A DNA stretch of 33,464 nt from JAGPHI01 sp036641735 (GCA_036641735.1 JAVWEG010000017.1:1-33464), one strand, 5' to 3'; shown: positions 7,643 to 15,282, numbered from the stretch's first letter. Numbers and translations are program-made. Notes: generated by a model not told the origin, from the letters alone.

Positions 7643-8661
7643 ATCTTTTTCCCCTCTCGTAAAATGAGATAAAGGAAAAACGGCGCGCCCACAAATGCCG
7701 TAAGTATGCCGAGCGGTATTTCCGAGCTGGCAAGCAGCCGCGAAAAATTGTCTACCACCAAAAGAAAGCTTGCGCCAAGCAACATAGAAGTAGGCAGCGA
7801 CACTCTGTAATCGCACCCCACAAGCATACGTGTAAAATGCGGAATTACAAGCCCTACCCAGCCAATCATACCGCTTATCGAAACGCACGCGGCAGTCATC
7901 AAAGTAGATGATAAAATAACAATAGTGCGAAGCGCTCTTGTATTTACACCTATTGTTCGCGCTTCTTCCTCACCGAGTGTAAGCACATTTAGCTTCCATC
8001 TTAAAAGAAACAGCGGTATTATCCCTATAAATATAGGTATTGCCGCAAGCATCAAATCGTTTGGACGTATAGCCGCAAGGCTGCCCATTAGCCAATATGT
8101 AATGCTTGGCAAAACATTGGTAGGATCTGCCACCAGCTTTATAAACGATGTAGCAGATGAAAACAAAGAGCTTACCATAATTCCTGCAAGTATCAGCCCC
8201 AATATTGGCTGATTGCGCGTTTTTTTGCTTACAAATTGCACTATCAATACCGCCGCAATCCCAAACAAAAACGACGACACAGAAACACCAAAATAGCTAA
8301 AAGTGCAAAACAACCCGAGCGCCGCGCCAAATCCCGCTCCTGCGGAAGCTCCAAGTACGTCGGGCGATACCATAGGATTTTGGAAAATCCCCTGATAACA
8401 AATGCCTGCGGCTGAAAGCGCCGCGCCTATCATAGATGCCGCCAATACTCGTGGCAACCTCACCTGTAGCACAACGGTCTGCGCCTTGCTCGTCCAAGTA
8501 ACGGGCAATTCAATCACACGCGACAGCAATATTTTTATAAGCTCGTTTGGCATTACAGGATATTTACCGAGCATAAAAGACATTACAAAGCAAAATGCAA
8601 ACAATAAAACAAATGCCCATAAGCAATTGTACCTATGCTTCGGTTTTAATATTGGTTTCAT
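7639..8661 (-). CDS. FecCD-family ABC transporter permease
   Basis: Membrane subunit of a type II ABC importer for metal chelates, corrinoids or, in some cases, molybdate/tungstate. The 340-residue protein opens with a cytoplasmic tail and a first helix (about residues 12-30). It carries the family motifs LRLPRVLAASMIGAALSAAGICYQGIFQNPM (with PDVLGAS following), and GMIGWVGLVIPHFTRMLVG in the region that contacts the ATPase. About ten helices are visible. AAAGGGTGG precedes the ATG. The next gene overlaps by ATGA. The candidate ModE operator lies in the 63-bp gap to the regulator gene. Confidence 0.93.
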   Translation of the reverse strand: MKPILKPKHRYNCLWAFVLLFAFCFVMSFMLGKYPVMPNELIKILLSRVIELPVTWTSKAQTVVLQVRLPRVLAASMIGAALSAAGICYQGIFQNPMVSPDVLGASAGAGFGAALGLFCTFSYFGVSVSSFLFGIAAVLIVQFVSKKTRNQPILGLILAGIMVSSLFSSATSFIKLVADPTNVLPSITYWLMGSLAAIRPNDLMLAAIPIFIGIIPLFLLRWKLNVLTLGEEEARTIGVNTRALRTIVILSSTLMTAACVSISGMIGWVGLVIPHFTRMLVGCDYRVSLPTSMLLGASFLLVVDNFSRLLASSEIPLGILTAFVGAPFFLYLILREGKKI

Positions 8662-8712
8662 CTGTGTCCCACCCTTTATAATATAATGGCGATATTATGC
8701 TGTTTATTAGCA

Positions 8713-8730
8713 ATATAACAGTCGTTATAT
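8713..8730. promoter_or_regulatory. Candidate ModE-type operator before the permease gene
   Basis: Perfect inverted repeat ATATAAC (8713-8719), 4-bp spacer, GTTATAT (8724-8730). GTTATAT(T) is the half-site remembered from the E. coli modA operator. The dyad overlaps the stop codon of the ModE-like gene and precedes the permease gene, so it may act on an internal promoter. Inferred, not shown. Confidence 0.5.
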
Positions 8731-9153
8731 CCATTTTGAAAAAGCATTGTCAAATTCTTTTTGCACAAACGCTGTGCATTTTTCTTCAAATGCGCTAAAT
8801 GTATCCAAAAGCTCGTGTCCATCTTGCGTAAGCTGTGCTTCTCCACCGTTTTTACCGCCCTGCTTTCGAAACGTGAGTGCCTTACCCGTTTGTTCTTCCA
8901 TAACCCTAAGTATTTTCCAGCCTTTGCTGTAAGAAATACCCATCTGTAAACAAGCGAGATGCACTGAATTGGTTTTATCAATAAGGCTTAAAAGCTGCGC
9001 CGCTCCAGGCCCAAAAAAAGGGCGCTCGTTCACAAGGCGCAAGCGCATTGTGAAATGCAAATTACTGCTTTTAAGTAAATCCGTATCTTGCTTTACGTCT
9101 TTATTCTGCTCACTCTTTATATCAATTTCTAATTCATTATCAGCTTGCGGCAT
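8725..9153 (-). CDS. ModE-like winged-helix transcriptional regulator (DNA-binding domain only)
   Basis: First gene of the transporter operon. The 142-residue protein has a charged N-terminal lead (residues 1-30), then the ModE/LysR-type winged helix: RPFFGPGAAQLLSLIDKTNSVHLACLQMGISYSKGWKILRVME, with GISYSKGW the recognition-helix region and KQGGKNGGEAQLTQDG the wing. Full-length ModE (about 260 residues) adds two molybdate-binding Mop domains; these are absent, so any metal sensing must occur through the short C-terminal helix or another protein. AAAGGAAG precedes the ATG. The promoter and flanking dyads suggest autoregulation. Confidence 0.85.
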   Translation of the reverse strand: MPQADNELEIDIKSEQNKDVKQDTDLLKSSNLHFTMRLRLVNERPFFGPGAAQLLSLIDKTNSVHLACLQMGISYSKGWKILRVMEEQTGKALTFRKQGGKNGGEAQLTQDGHELLDTFSAFEEKCTAFVQKEFDNAFSKWI

Positions 9154-9180
9154 AGTGTTTACACTTCCTTTGAATGTGAG

Positions 9181-9196
9181 TTGTTTTTAAAAACAA
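9181..9196. promoter_or_regulatory. 16-bp perfect palindrome in the leader of the ModE-like gene
   Basis: TTGTTTTTAAAAACAA lies 28-43 bp upstream of the start codon, just downstream of the predicted transcription start. It could be a second regulator site. Its AT-richness makes chance occurrence more likely than for the neighbouring CGATAT dyad. Confidence 0.35.
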
Positions 9197-9198
9197 TT

Positions 9199-9238
9199 CG
9201 ATATTTAAAACTATACCATATCGGTAAATGCTTTGCAA
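9199..9238 (-). promoter_or_regulatory. Promoter with overlapping dyad, ModE/FecCD operon
   Basis: Minus-strand TTGCAA (9233-9238), 17-bp spacer, TATAGT (9210-9215) with an extended TGG just before it. A dyad CGATAT (9199-9204) / ATATCG (9218-9223) brackets the -10 element. A repressor bound there would block the polymerase, consistent with autoregulation by the ModE-like product. Confidence 0.6.
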
Positions 9239-9318
9239 TAGATTTTGTAAATAAAAGTCATACTTTTAAAAATAAATAGATTTTGTCCCTTTTGCGCTTA
9301 TATTATTCGCAACAACTT

Positions 9319-9351
9319 AAAAGCCTGATTGAAAATATCAATCAGGCTTTT
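9319..9351. terminator. Terminator after tctC
   Basis: Perfect 13-bp stem AAAAGCCTGATTG (9319-9331) / CAATCAGGCTTTT (9339-9351) with a 7-base loop. Both strands end in a short T-run. On the minus strand it ends the tctC transcript (stop at 9411), 60 bp after the gene. Confidence 0.85.
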
Positions 9352-9410
9352 ATAATTAGCGCTATTACAATGACCAGAAACGAGCAAATCTTAAATTATT
9401 ACTACAATAT

Positions 9411-10445
9411 TTATCCTAACATCCCAGGGTTTGCATCTAGCAATGCTTTTATTTCGTCAAAATCTTTCTTTGCCGTTTTATTGATATCTTCTGTGCTTCT
9501 CCATTGATATATTTCGTTTATATTTTTCATTTTCTCTTGAAAATCAGGTTCTTCGCTTACTTTTTTAATGGTGGCCTCTAGCTTTGCAAGAATTTCCTTA
9601 GGAGTGCCTGCCGGTGCGCCAATCATTCTGTACAGGTCTGCTGTATAATCAAAGCCAAGCTCTAGCATAGTAGGTACTTTACCCTCTAATACATCCGGAG
9701 CTTTATCTGCAAAGCTTACCAAAGAAACACAGCCTTTAGGTGTAGTTTGCGAATGGAATTTTTTGTCTGCCATAGCAAGGTCTGCGTGTCCGCCCATTAC
9801 AGCGTTTATACTGTCTCCTGCACCGTCATAAGTAAGCATTGTAAATTCCACGCCCAAAATCTTTTCGATTTGTTTTACATACATAATAAACGCAGGGCCA
9901 GACACCGCTACAGTCAGCTTTTTCGGGTTAGCCTTAGCATAATCTATTACTTCGGCAAGCGTTTTCAGTCCGCTCTCCTTGCTCGCAATCAAAATACTTG
10001 AAGTAGTATTTATACCTGCAATTAGTTCAAAGCTATCATACGAGTATTCAAGATTTTTGCTGCTGGAAAGTACAATAGCGTGGTCACTATTAGTTAACAC
10101 TCCCAATGTATATCCATCAGGTTTTGCTTTGGCAAGGTCGGTAAGCCCAATTTGCCCCATACTGCCGCCCTTATTTACTACAATAACCGGTTTGCCAAGT
10201 TCTTTTTCAAGAGCTGCTGCAAGTAGCCTTGAAAGTGCATCTGTTCCGCCTCCGGCAGAATAAGGTACAATAAGTTGAATATTTTTTTCCGGATAATTTG
10301 CAGCCGGATCAGCCTTTGGCGCTTCGCTTTTTGCTTGTTCGCTCTGTGCAGGTGCTGCTGTAGATGTAGTTTTGTTTTGTGTACAGCCCACAAACATTAC
10401 CGACATCATAGATAGTGCCATAATAAATGCTAAAAACTTTTTCAT
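9411..10445 (-). CDS. tctC: TctC/Bug-family substrate-binding lipoprotein of a TTT transporter
   Basis: Extracytoplasmic binding protein for a tripartite tricarboxylate transporter. The 344-residue precursor starts with a lipoprotein signal ending MFVGC (lipobox Cys21) and an Ala/Ser-rich linker. The Bug fold then begins with YPEKNIQLIVPYSAGGGTDALSR, the family's first ligand loop, followed by VVVNKGGSMGQIGLTDLAKAKPDGYTLG. C-terminal YRMIGAPAGTPKEILAKLEATIKK is also typical. AAGGGGG precedes the ATG. It belongs with tctBA (12645-14669), which in this locus are separated from it by the regulator and enzyme genes. The ligand is probably a carboxylate or acid sugar. Confidence 0.93.
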   Translation of the reverse strand: MKKFLAFIMALSMMSVMFVGCTQNKTTSTAAPAQSEQAKSEAPKADPAANYPEKNIQLIVPYSAGGGTDALSRLLAAALEKELGKPVIVVNKGGSMGQIGLTDLAKAKPDGYTLGVLTNSDHAIVLSSSKNLEYSYDSFELIAGINTTSSILIASKESGLKTLAEVIDYAKANPKKLTVAVSGPAFIMYVKQIEKILGVEFTMLTYDGAGDSINAVMGGHADLAMADKKFHSQTTPKGCVSLVSFADKAPDVLEGKVPTMLELGFDYTADLYRMIGAPAGTPKEILAKLEATIKKVSEEPDFQEKMKNINEIYQWRSTEDINKTAKKDFDEIKALLDANPGMLG

Positions 10446-10660
10446 TATAAATCCCCCTTATTATGTATAAATACATTTATTCGTTTGTAATCGGATATGT
10501 TTCTGTCATCATAATTTGTAATATCTGCTACTTTGTAAATGATTTTATCCAAAATTTAGCAACACGAAATAAACTGCCGTCATCTGAGGATAGCAACATT
10601 TTTTAATTATTAAATATTTGTTTTAAAATTAAATGATTTTTATTAACTTAATGCCGAACA

Positions 10661-11806
10661 TTAAGTAGTGCTATATGCGCAAAACCTGCCATTTATAAAT
10701 GTTTCGCCGTATTCTCGCAGCGCAGTATCGGCAATTTTTATGCCAAGCCCTATCTCATCGTTTAAATGGTAATAGCCGTCCTTTACACATTCTGTAGGCG
10801 TTGTCAGAAGCTCACGATTGGCAACAGAAGCAAACGGATATTCCAAAGGTACATTTTTTCTGCAAAGTGTCATCAAATGCGCTGAATGTGCTGTAGATAT
10901 AGGCCCGTTTGGATTGTGCATAGATACGGCAAATCCCGTTTCCTCTGCCATAGGTATTAATGCACGTACCGCGCTGTCTCCGCCTATAAACTTCACGTCA
11001 GGCATCAAAACCTCATAGCAGCCCGACTTCATCGTAGTGTATATAGCTTTCAAATGCAGTGCATCTTCGCCAGCCGCCCATCTTATCTGCGGATACTGCT
11101 TATTCATTAAATGCATAGTCTCAAAATCTTGTATATCCACAGGATCTTCCAGCCAATACGGTGTGCCGTATTCACTAAGCAATTTTTCGCACATTCTTGC
11201 AAGATTATGACGTTCAAACCGCTGATGACAATCAATTGACACCTGTTTAATATCAGCATATTGCATTAACGCATCAAAGCGTTCAAAGCCTGCATCAAAG
11301 CTTGCATCAAATTGGCTTGGATTAATTTCATCAAATGGAGTGCATTTTATCATCTTAAAGCCTTGCGAAAGTGCTTTTTGCCCATTTTGCGCCAATGCCT
11401 CAGGACGTCTATCATTGCGAATTGCATTGTTTAAATTGGCATATAGCGGTATTTTTTTGGTGTTTCGTCCGCCAAGTGCCTTCCAAAGCGGCATATTTTT
11501 AGATTGAGCGCTCAAATCCCAAAGTGCCTGATCTAAAGCGCTCCAAGCTGTAGCGTAGGTTCGGATAATTTTGCGTGATGGATATTTCCAATGAAAATAT
11601 TCATCTGTACAAGCCATTACGTCCTCCGGGTTTTTTCCTATGAGTTGTTTACTTTCTTCCTCAATAAGGTTCGCAAGCCCAAATTCATCACAACTGTCTG
11701 TTGCCTCTCCCCAGCCGGATTTCCCTGTATCTGTTATAATTTCTACAAATATCCAACGCGCATTCGGCAAAATCATACGGTGTGTGTGGATTTTACTGAT
11801 TTTCAT
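10661..11806 (-). CDS. Mandelate racemase/enolase-superfamily enzyme (acid-sugar dehydratase-like)
   Basis: The 381-residue protein has the enolase-superfamily capping domain followed by a barrel. Visible ligands and catalytic positions are Lys154 (FKMIK), Asp192 and His194 (IDCHQR), Glu220 (WLEDP), Glu247 (AGED), Asp270 (MPDVKF), His297 (SMHNPNGP) and Glu322 (LEYP). The second lysine of the usual KxK is Thr156, while the D-x-H pair resembles D-galactonate dehydratase, so acid-sugar dehydration is more likely than racemisation. An ORF extends 11 codons upstream, but MKISKI at 11806 has AAGGGAA before it. It starts 4 bp after the GntR stop and is presumably the catabolic enzyme for the TTT substrate. 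Confidence 0.85.
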   Translation of the reverse strand: MKISKIHTHRMILPNARWIFVEIITDTGKSGWGEATDSCDEFGLANLIEEESKQLIGKNPEDVMACTDEYFHWKYPSRKIIRTYATAWSALDQALWDLSAQSKNMPLWKALGGRNTKKIPLYANLNNAIRNDRRPEALAQNGQKALSQGFKMIKCTPFDEINPSQFDASFDAGFERFDALMQYADIKQVSIDCHQRFERHNLARMCEKLLSEYGTPYWLEDPVDIQDFETMHLMNKQYPQIRWAAGEDALHLKAIYTTMKSGCYEVLMPDVKFIGGDSAVRALIPMAEETGFAVSMHNPNGPISTAHSAHLMTLCRKNVPLEYPFASVANRELLTTPTECVKDGYYHLNDEIGLGIKIADTALREYGETFINGRFCAYSTT

Positions 11807-11810
11807 TAGC

Positions 11811-12506
11811 TCAGTTCCCTTCTGTAGTAAGCGCACCATAAAACTTTTCTAGGTTATCTTCTAAGGTGCGCTCAATAATTTTTCTTGCGGCGGCACCATC
11901 TTTCCGCATTAGTGCGGCATAAATATTTTGGTGATTTTGAAGCGATCGACTTTGATTTTTTATAAGCCTGTTCATCTCCCAAAGATAATTCCAAAATCCA
12001 TCTCGGCAGCTCATAAAAATTTGATAAAATAATTTATTCTGTGAACCACGGATAAGCGCGATATGAAAACGAAGGTCGGCATCGGTATAGCTTACACTGT
12101 TAGAGGCAGATTTCTCCATCTGCAATAACGCCTCGTGAAGCTCCTCTAAGTCTTGTTTTGTGCCGCGCTGCGCCATTAGCTCCACGCTTTTAAATTCGAG
12201 TGCCTGTCTCAGCTCTATAAAATACAGATATTCTTCGCGGCTCATCTCAATTTGTCCCATAATTCCTGCATTTTGTACTGTATCCGAAATAACATATGTA
12301 CCTTTGCCGGGATATGTTCTCACAAAGCTCTGCGCTTGCAGCTTTTGTATTGCACTGCGCACGCTCACTCTGCTTACATTATATTTTTCGCACAATTCTT
12401 TTTCCGATGGAATTTTATCTCCAAGTTTCAGAGTTTTGTTTTCAATGTCTGACATTAATCGTGAAAGCACCTCATCAGAAACGGTTTGTTTTCCTACGCT
12501 CAACAT
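11811..12506 (-). CDS. GntR-family regulator, FadR subfamily (FCD domain)
   Basis: A 231-residue DNA-binding regulator. The N-terminal winged helix (about residues 5-72) shows KIPSEKELCEKYNVSRVSVRSAIQKLQAQSFVRTYPGKGTYV, the GntR signature. The all-helical FCD effector domain follows, with ELRQALEFKSVELMAQR, and the metal-ligand type positions D in YTDADLRFHIALIRGSQN and the later His residues. Its start lies downstream of a promoter and an ACTTG/CAAGT operator matching the FadR-type consensus, so it probably represses its own operon, which includes the enzyme gene 4 bp downstream. The inducer is probably the transported acid or an intermediate. Confidence 0.92.
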   Translation of the reverse strand: MLSVGKQTVSDEVLSRLMSDIENKTLKLGDKIPSEKELCEKYNVSRVSVRSAIQKLQAQSFVRTYPGKGTYVISDTVQNAGIMGQIEMSREEYLYFIELRQALEFKSVELMAQRGTKQDLEELHEALLQMEKSASNSVSYTDADLRFHIALIRGSQNKLFYQIFMSCRDGFWNYLWEMNRLIKNQSRSLQNHQNIYAALMRKDGAAARKIIERTLEDNLEKFYGALTTEGN

Positions 12507-12555
12507 TGTTCATTCGCCCTTCCTACGTTACATTCTTTTTCAAACCATCTATCTT

Positions 12556-12570
12556 ACTTGTTATACAAGT
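12556..12570. promoter_or_regulatory. FadR/GntR-type operator
   Basis: Perfect palindrome ACTTG-TTATA-CAAGT, containing TTGTTATACAA (12558-12568), which fits TNGTNNNACNA, the half-site pattern of FadR-subfamily GntR proteins. It sits just downstream of the -10 element of the gntR promoter, where binding would block transcription. Confidence 0.7.
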
Positions 12571-12579
12571 TATACTTTC

Positions 12580-12608
12580 ATAATATCATTCATTTATTTT
12601 GTTGTCAA
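12580..12608 (-). promoter_or_regulatory. Sigma-A-like promoter for gntR and downstream genes
   Basis: Minus-strand TTGACA (12603-12608, exact consensus), 17-bp spacer, TATTAT (12580-12585). It drives gntR, the enzyme gene and perhaps tctC. Confidence 0.75.
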
Positions 12609-12644
12609 CTGCTCGTGTTTTTTTCGTATTTTACGCAGCGTTTT

Positions 12645-14174
12645 TTAACTTTCAAAATTTTCTGTGGCCGTTTCTTCTTCAACTTTGGCTTGTTTCATAA
12701 AAGTGCTTTTGAAATTAGTATAAAGTACTATTAGTAACAGTACAAACACTACCACAGAAAGCGGACGAACAAAAATGTATTGTGCCAAATTTACGCCTTT
12801 TGCTCCTGCCGTAATCATTGAACGGCGCAAATTTCCTTCTGCCATATTTCCTAAAATTAAAGCTAAAATCACGGGTGCAGTAGGTATTTTCGCTCTTTTG
12901 AAAAATAGACCGATTATACCGAAAACTATAGCTACACCTACATCAAACATACTGTTGCGCGCACTGTACGCGCCAAGTAAGCTGCATACCACCACCGCAG
13001 GAATTATATATTTTACATCTACTTTTAAAATTTTGGAAAACAGAGGAACACCAAATATGCCAACTACAGCCATAACCACAACTGTTAAAAGCATCCCATA
13101 CATCAATGTGTTCACAATATCCGCGTGTTCCAAAAACAGTTTTGGTCCCGGCAGTAATCCGTGTACCGTAAGAGCGCCAAATATAATGGCAGATGTAGCA
13201 GAGCCCGGTATTCCGAGTGCAAGCAACGGCACAAAGCTGCCGCCCACGGCTGCGTTATTTGCACTTTCAGGTGCCACAATGCCATCTATATTACCTTTAC
13301 CAAAGCTTGCACGGTCTTTTGCTTTTGCACTGCGGCGCACTTCACCATATGATACAAAAGCTGCCACTGCACCGCCTGTGCCGGGCAATATACCAACTAT
13401 AGTTCCTATTATCGACGATTTCGTTAAAGTTTTCCAATGCTTTGTAAACAAGTTTTTAAGTACTGTGCGCGCCTTTATATCCTGCATTGGCACTTCTAAA
13501 ATACTTCCGCTTTTATTCCCCATTAAGCTCATCATTTCCGAAAGTGCAAAAAATCCTACAGTTACAGGTATTAAATTAAGACCTGACTGCATAGGGTACA
13601 TTCCGAATGTAAATCGGTAATTGCTCGTCATTGTATCCATACCCACCATAGAGAGCAATAATCCAAATCCTACTGCAAAAAATCCTTTGCTAATGCTTTT
13701 GTCCATTAAGCTGCCCACTACCGCAAGCCCTGCCATACACACTAAAAACAGCTCCGGCGGGCCAAACTTTAGCGCAGCATCTGCCAAAATAGGTGTAAAG
13801 AATATCATTATCAGCACACCGAAAATACCGCCGATAGCGCTGGACAAAACCGAATAATAAAGTGCTTCTTTGGCTCGCCCTTGTCTTGCCAAAGGATTGC
13901 CATCGAGTGCTGTGCAAGATGCTTCGCCCGTGCCAGGGCAATTGAGCAAAATTGCCGAAATAGAGCCGCCAAATGAAGCTCCCATATAAAGCCCCGATAG
14001 CATAAGCAGCCCATTACTCGGGGAAAGCCCATAAGTAAGCGGTAACAGCAGCGCTACTCCTATCGGCCCATTAAGCCCCGGCATTGCTCCGAAAAATATG
14101 CCTAGTACTACACCCAACATCATATACAATAAAGTCATTGGGTTAAATACCGAGGTCAAAACCTCCATTAACAT
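12645..14174 (-). CDS. tctA: TTT transporter large permease TctA
   Basis: Twelve-helix-class permease of the tripartite tricarboxylate transporter. The 509-residue protein has the two TctA signature blocks: GVVLGIFFGAMPGLNGPIGVALLLPLTYGL (about residues 18-47), with GLYMGASFGGSISAILLNCPGTGEA shortly after, and IGTIVGILPGTGGAVAAFVSYGEVRRSAK in the second half, followed by FGKGNIDGIVAPESANNAAVGGSFVPLLALGIPGS. Both PGxxG loops are intact. GAGGGGAAG precedes the ATG, 18 bp after tctB. Together with TctB and a TctC binding protein it imports a carboxylate using an ion gradient. Confidence 0.96.
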   Translation of the reverse strand: MLMEVLTSVFNPMTLLYMMLGVVLGIFFGAMPGLNGPIGVALLLPLTYGLSPSNGLLMLSGLYMGASFGGSISAILLNCPGTGEASCTALDGNPLARQGRAKEALYYSVLSSAIGGIFGVLIMIFFTPILADAALKFGPPELFLVCMAGLAVVGSLMDKSISKGFFAVGFGLLLSMVGMDTMTSNYRFTFGMYPMQSGLNLIPVTVGFFALSEMMSLMGNKSGSILEVPMQDIKARTVLKNLFTKHWKTLTKSSIIGTIVGILPGTGGAVAAFVSYGEVRRSAKAKDRASFGKGNIDGIVAPESANNAAVGGSFVPLLALGIPGSATSAIIFGALTVHGLLPGPKLFLEHADIVNTLMYGMLLTVVVMAVVGIFGVPLFSKILKVDVKYIIPAVVVCSLLGAYSARNSMFDVGVAIVFGIIGLFFKRAKIPTAPVILALILGNMAEGNLRRSMITAGAKGVNLAQYIFVRPLSVVVFVLLLIVLYTNFKSTFMKQAKVEEETATENFES

Positions 14175-14192
14175 TTGTACTTCCCCTCTTTT

Positions 14193-14669
14193 CTAAATAA
14201 TAAATCCGCGCGGCAAAACTAATTGCAAAAATCCCGAAAATCCCACATATAATACTACAACAAAAACAAGATTTGCAATTAGCGACTTTATTATTGTTTT
14301 CTTTTTATAGCTTCCGTCAATATACAAAAACGATGCCACTAAAAAAATATATGCACTTGTGTAAAACCCTAAAATGTTAATAAGTAGATAATCCGCCAAA
14401 ATCATTGCGAGCAAAACGCTCTCTCTGCGTGTAAACAGTAATAGCAATGCGTTAGTAACTCGCTCGCCGCGTATGGTGCGCCATAATAAGCACGCAGCCG
14501 AAGCTATTAACAACATCAATGTTATTATCGGCAAAAGCCTGCTCTGCGGTACTTCAATGCTTGCTATCTGCCACGCGGCAACAGCAGAAACAACAAGCAT
14601 AAATGTCGCTACATAAAAATCTGCGCAGCGCCATATTGGCGCTTTATCGTTTGTTTTGCTGTTTTTCAC
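14193..14669 (-). CDS. tctB: TTT transporter small permease TctB
   Basis: The 158-residue protein has four predicted membrane helices (about residues 16-34, 44-61, 79-107 and 125-150), the layout of TctB subunits. The start is a GTG at 14667-14669, chosen because AAAGGAGG lies 8 bases upstream and no ATG fits better. It is first in the tctB-tctA unit and is preceded by a strong extended -10 promoter. Sequence conservation in this family is low, so the call leans on topology and on adjacency to tctA. Confidence 0.85.
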   Translation of the reverse strand: MKNSKTNDKAPIWRCADFYVATFMLVVSAVAAWQIASIEVPQSRLLPIITLMLLIASAACLLWRTIRGERVTNALLLLFTRRESVLLAMILADYLLINILGFYTSAYIFLVASFLYIDGSYKKKTIIKSLIANLVFVVVLYVGFSGFLQLVLPRGFII

Positions 14670-14727
14670 TAATTCTGCCTCCTTTTTTAAGCAGTAGGCT
14701 ACGTAAACCCACTTACTATCGTCTGCG

Positions 14728-14743
14728 GTATTACAGGTAATAC
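14728..14743. promoter_or_regulatory. Palindrome in the tctB leader
   Basis: GTATTAC-AG-GTAATAC: a perfect 7-bp inverted repeat with a 2-bp centre, about 14 bp after the -10 element of the tctB promoter. It does not fit the FadR-type consensus found before gntR, so a different regulator may act here. Confidence 0.5.
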
Positions 14744-14756
14744 TTCTATGTCTGTA

Positions 14757-14785
14757 ATTCTAGCACCTGCAAGAGTAGCTGTCAA
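14757..14785 (-). promoter_or_regulatory. Strong sigma-A promoter for tctBA
   Basis: Minus-strand TTGACA (14780-14785), 17-bp spacer ending in TGC, then TAGAAT (14757-14762): consensus -35 plus an extended -10. It is about 88 bp from the GTG start of tctB. The remaining stretch up to the tRNA terminators (14786-14928) shows no gene. Confidence 0.8.
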
Positions 14786-14928
14786 TTGGTTTACAGCATA
14801 TTTGTACAAAACAATATAAAATGTGCAAATATATTGTCTATTTTGCTGTTTCAAATTAATTTTAAAACGCAAAAGCTAGTGATTGTCTATATTCGTTAGG
14901 CTTTTTGCAAAAGCGGCACAAAAAAATT

Positions 14929-14963
14929 AGCTCATTCTCCGTTTATAAAACGTAAAATGAGCT
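14929..14963 (-). terminator. Second terminator after the tRNA pair
   Basis: AGCTCATT (14929-14936) pairs with AATGAGCT (14956-14963). On the minus strand the stem is followed by AATTTTTTTG. It lies 60 bp beyond the first terminator and may act as a backup. Confidence 0.7.
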
Positions 14964-15022
14964 GTTTTGCACTGTTTTACACATAAAAAGCGCATAAAGC
15001 AAAAAATTGCAATAAAAAAAAC

Positions 15023-15057
15023 AAACCGACAAACTTCATATAGAAATTTATCGGTTT
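15023..15057 (-). terminator. Terminator immediately after tRNA-Tyr
   Basis: AAACCGACAAA (15023-15033) pairs with TTTATCGGTTT (15047-15057) with one G-U wobble. The minus strand continues into GTTTTTTTTATT. It begins 7 bases after the encoded CCA of tRNA-Tyr. Confidence 0.8.
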
Positions 15058-15063
15058 ATATTT

Positions 15064-15149
15064 TGGTGGGAGAGGATGGATTCGGACCATCGAAGCTATA
15101 AAGCAGCAGATTTACAGTCTGTCCCCTTTGGCCACTCGGGAACTCTCCC
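15064..15149 (-). tRNA. tRNA-Tyr (anticodon GTA)
   Basis: An 86-nt type II tRNA with a long variable arm and encoded CCA. The acceptor stem GGGAGAG/CTCTCCC is perfect and the anticodon loop is CTGTAAA. Two departures stand out. The T-loop reads TCCGAAT, so the nearly invariant U55 is C. The first anticodon-stem pair is A27-C43 rather than the usual G-C. It lies 17 nt after tRNA-Thr and shares its promoter and terminators. Confidence 0.93.
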
Positions 15150-15166
15150 TTATTGTAAGGAATAAA

Positions 15167-15242
15167 TGGAGCTGGTGGACGGATTTGAACCCCCGACCTG
15201 CTGATTACAAATCAGCTGCTCTACCAACTGAGCTACGCCAGC
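15167..15242 (-). tRNA. tRNA-Thr (anticodon TGT)
   Basis: A 76-nt tRNA with encoded CCA, intact D arm and a perfect anticodon stem around TTTGTAA. Two stem pairs are broken: C6-A67 in the acceptor stem (GCTGGCG against CACCAGC) and G51-G63 in the T stem (GGGGG against CCGTC). Both would be repaired by single-base changes in the 3' half. First gene of the two-tRNA transcript. Confidence 0.93.
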
Positions 15243-15282
15243 ATATATTCCTTACACACCCGTAAATTGTGAGTGCTTTGTT

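Noticed and set aside
7643..7888. 82-codon N-terminal extension of the ABC ATPase
   Set aside because: It is the permease gene read in another frame; the ATGA-coupled start at 7642 fits the family.
8662..9240. Molybdenum-cofactor or tungsten-cofactor riboswitch upstream of the transporter operon
   Set aside because: The leader is under 60 nt and shows no multi-stem aptamer, only short operator-like dyads.
10446..10660. Separate gene or riboswitch before tctC
   Set aside because: The 215-bp stretch is AT-rich with no ORF or stable structure I could support and no convincing promoter.
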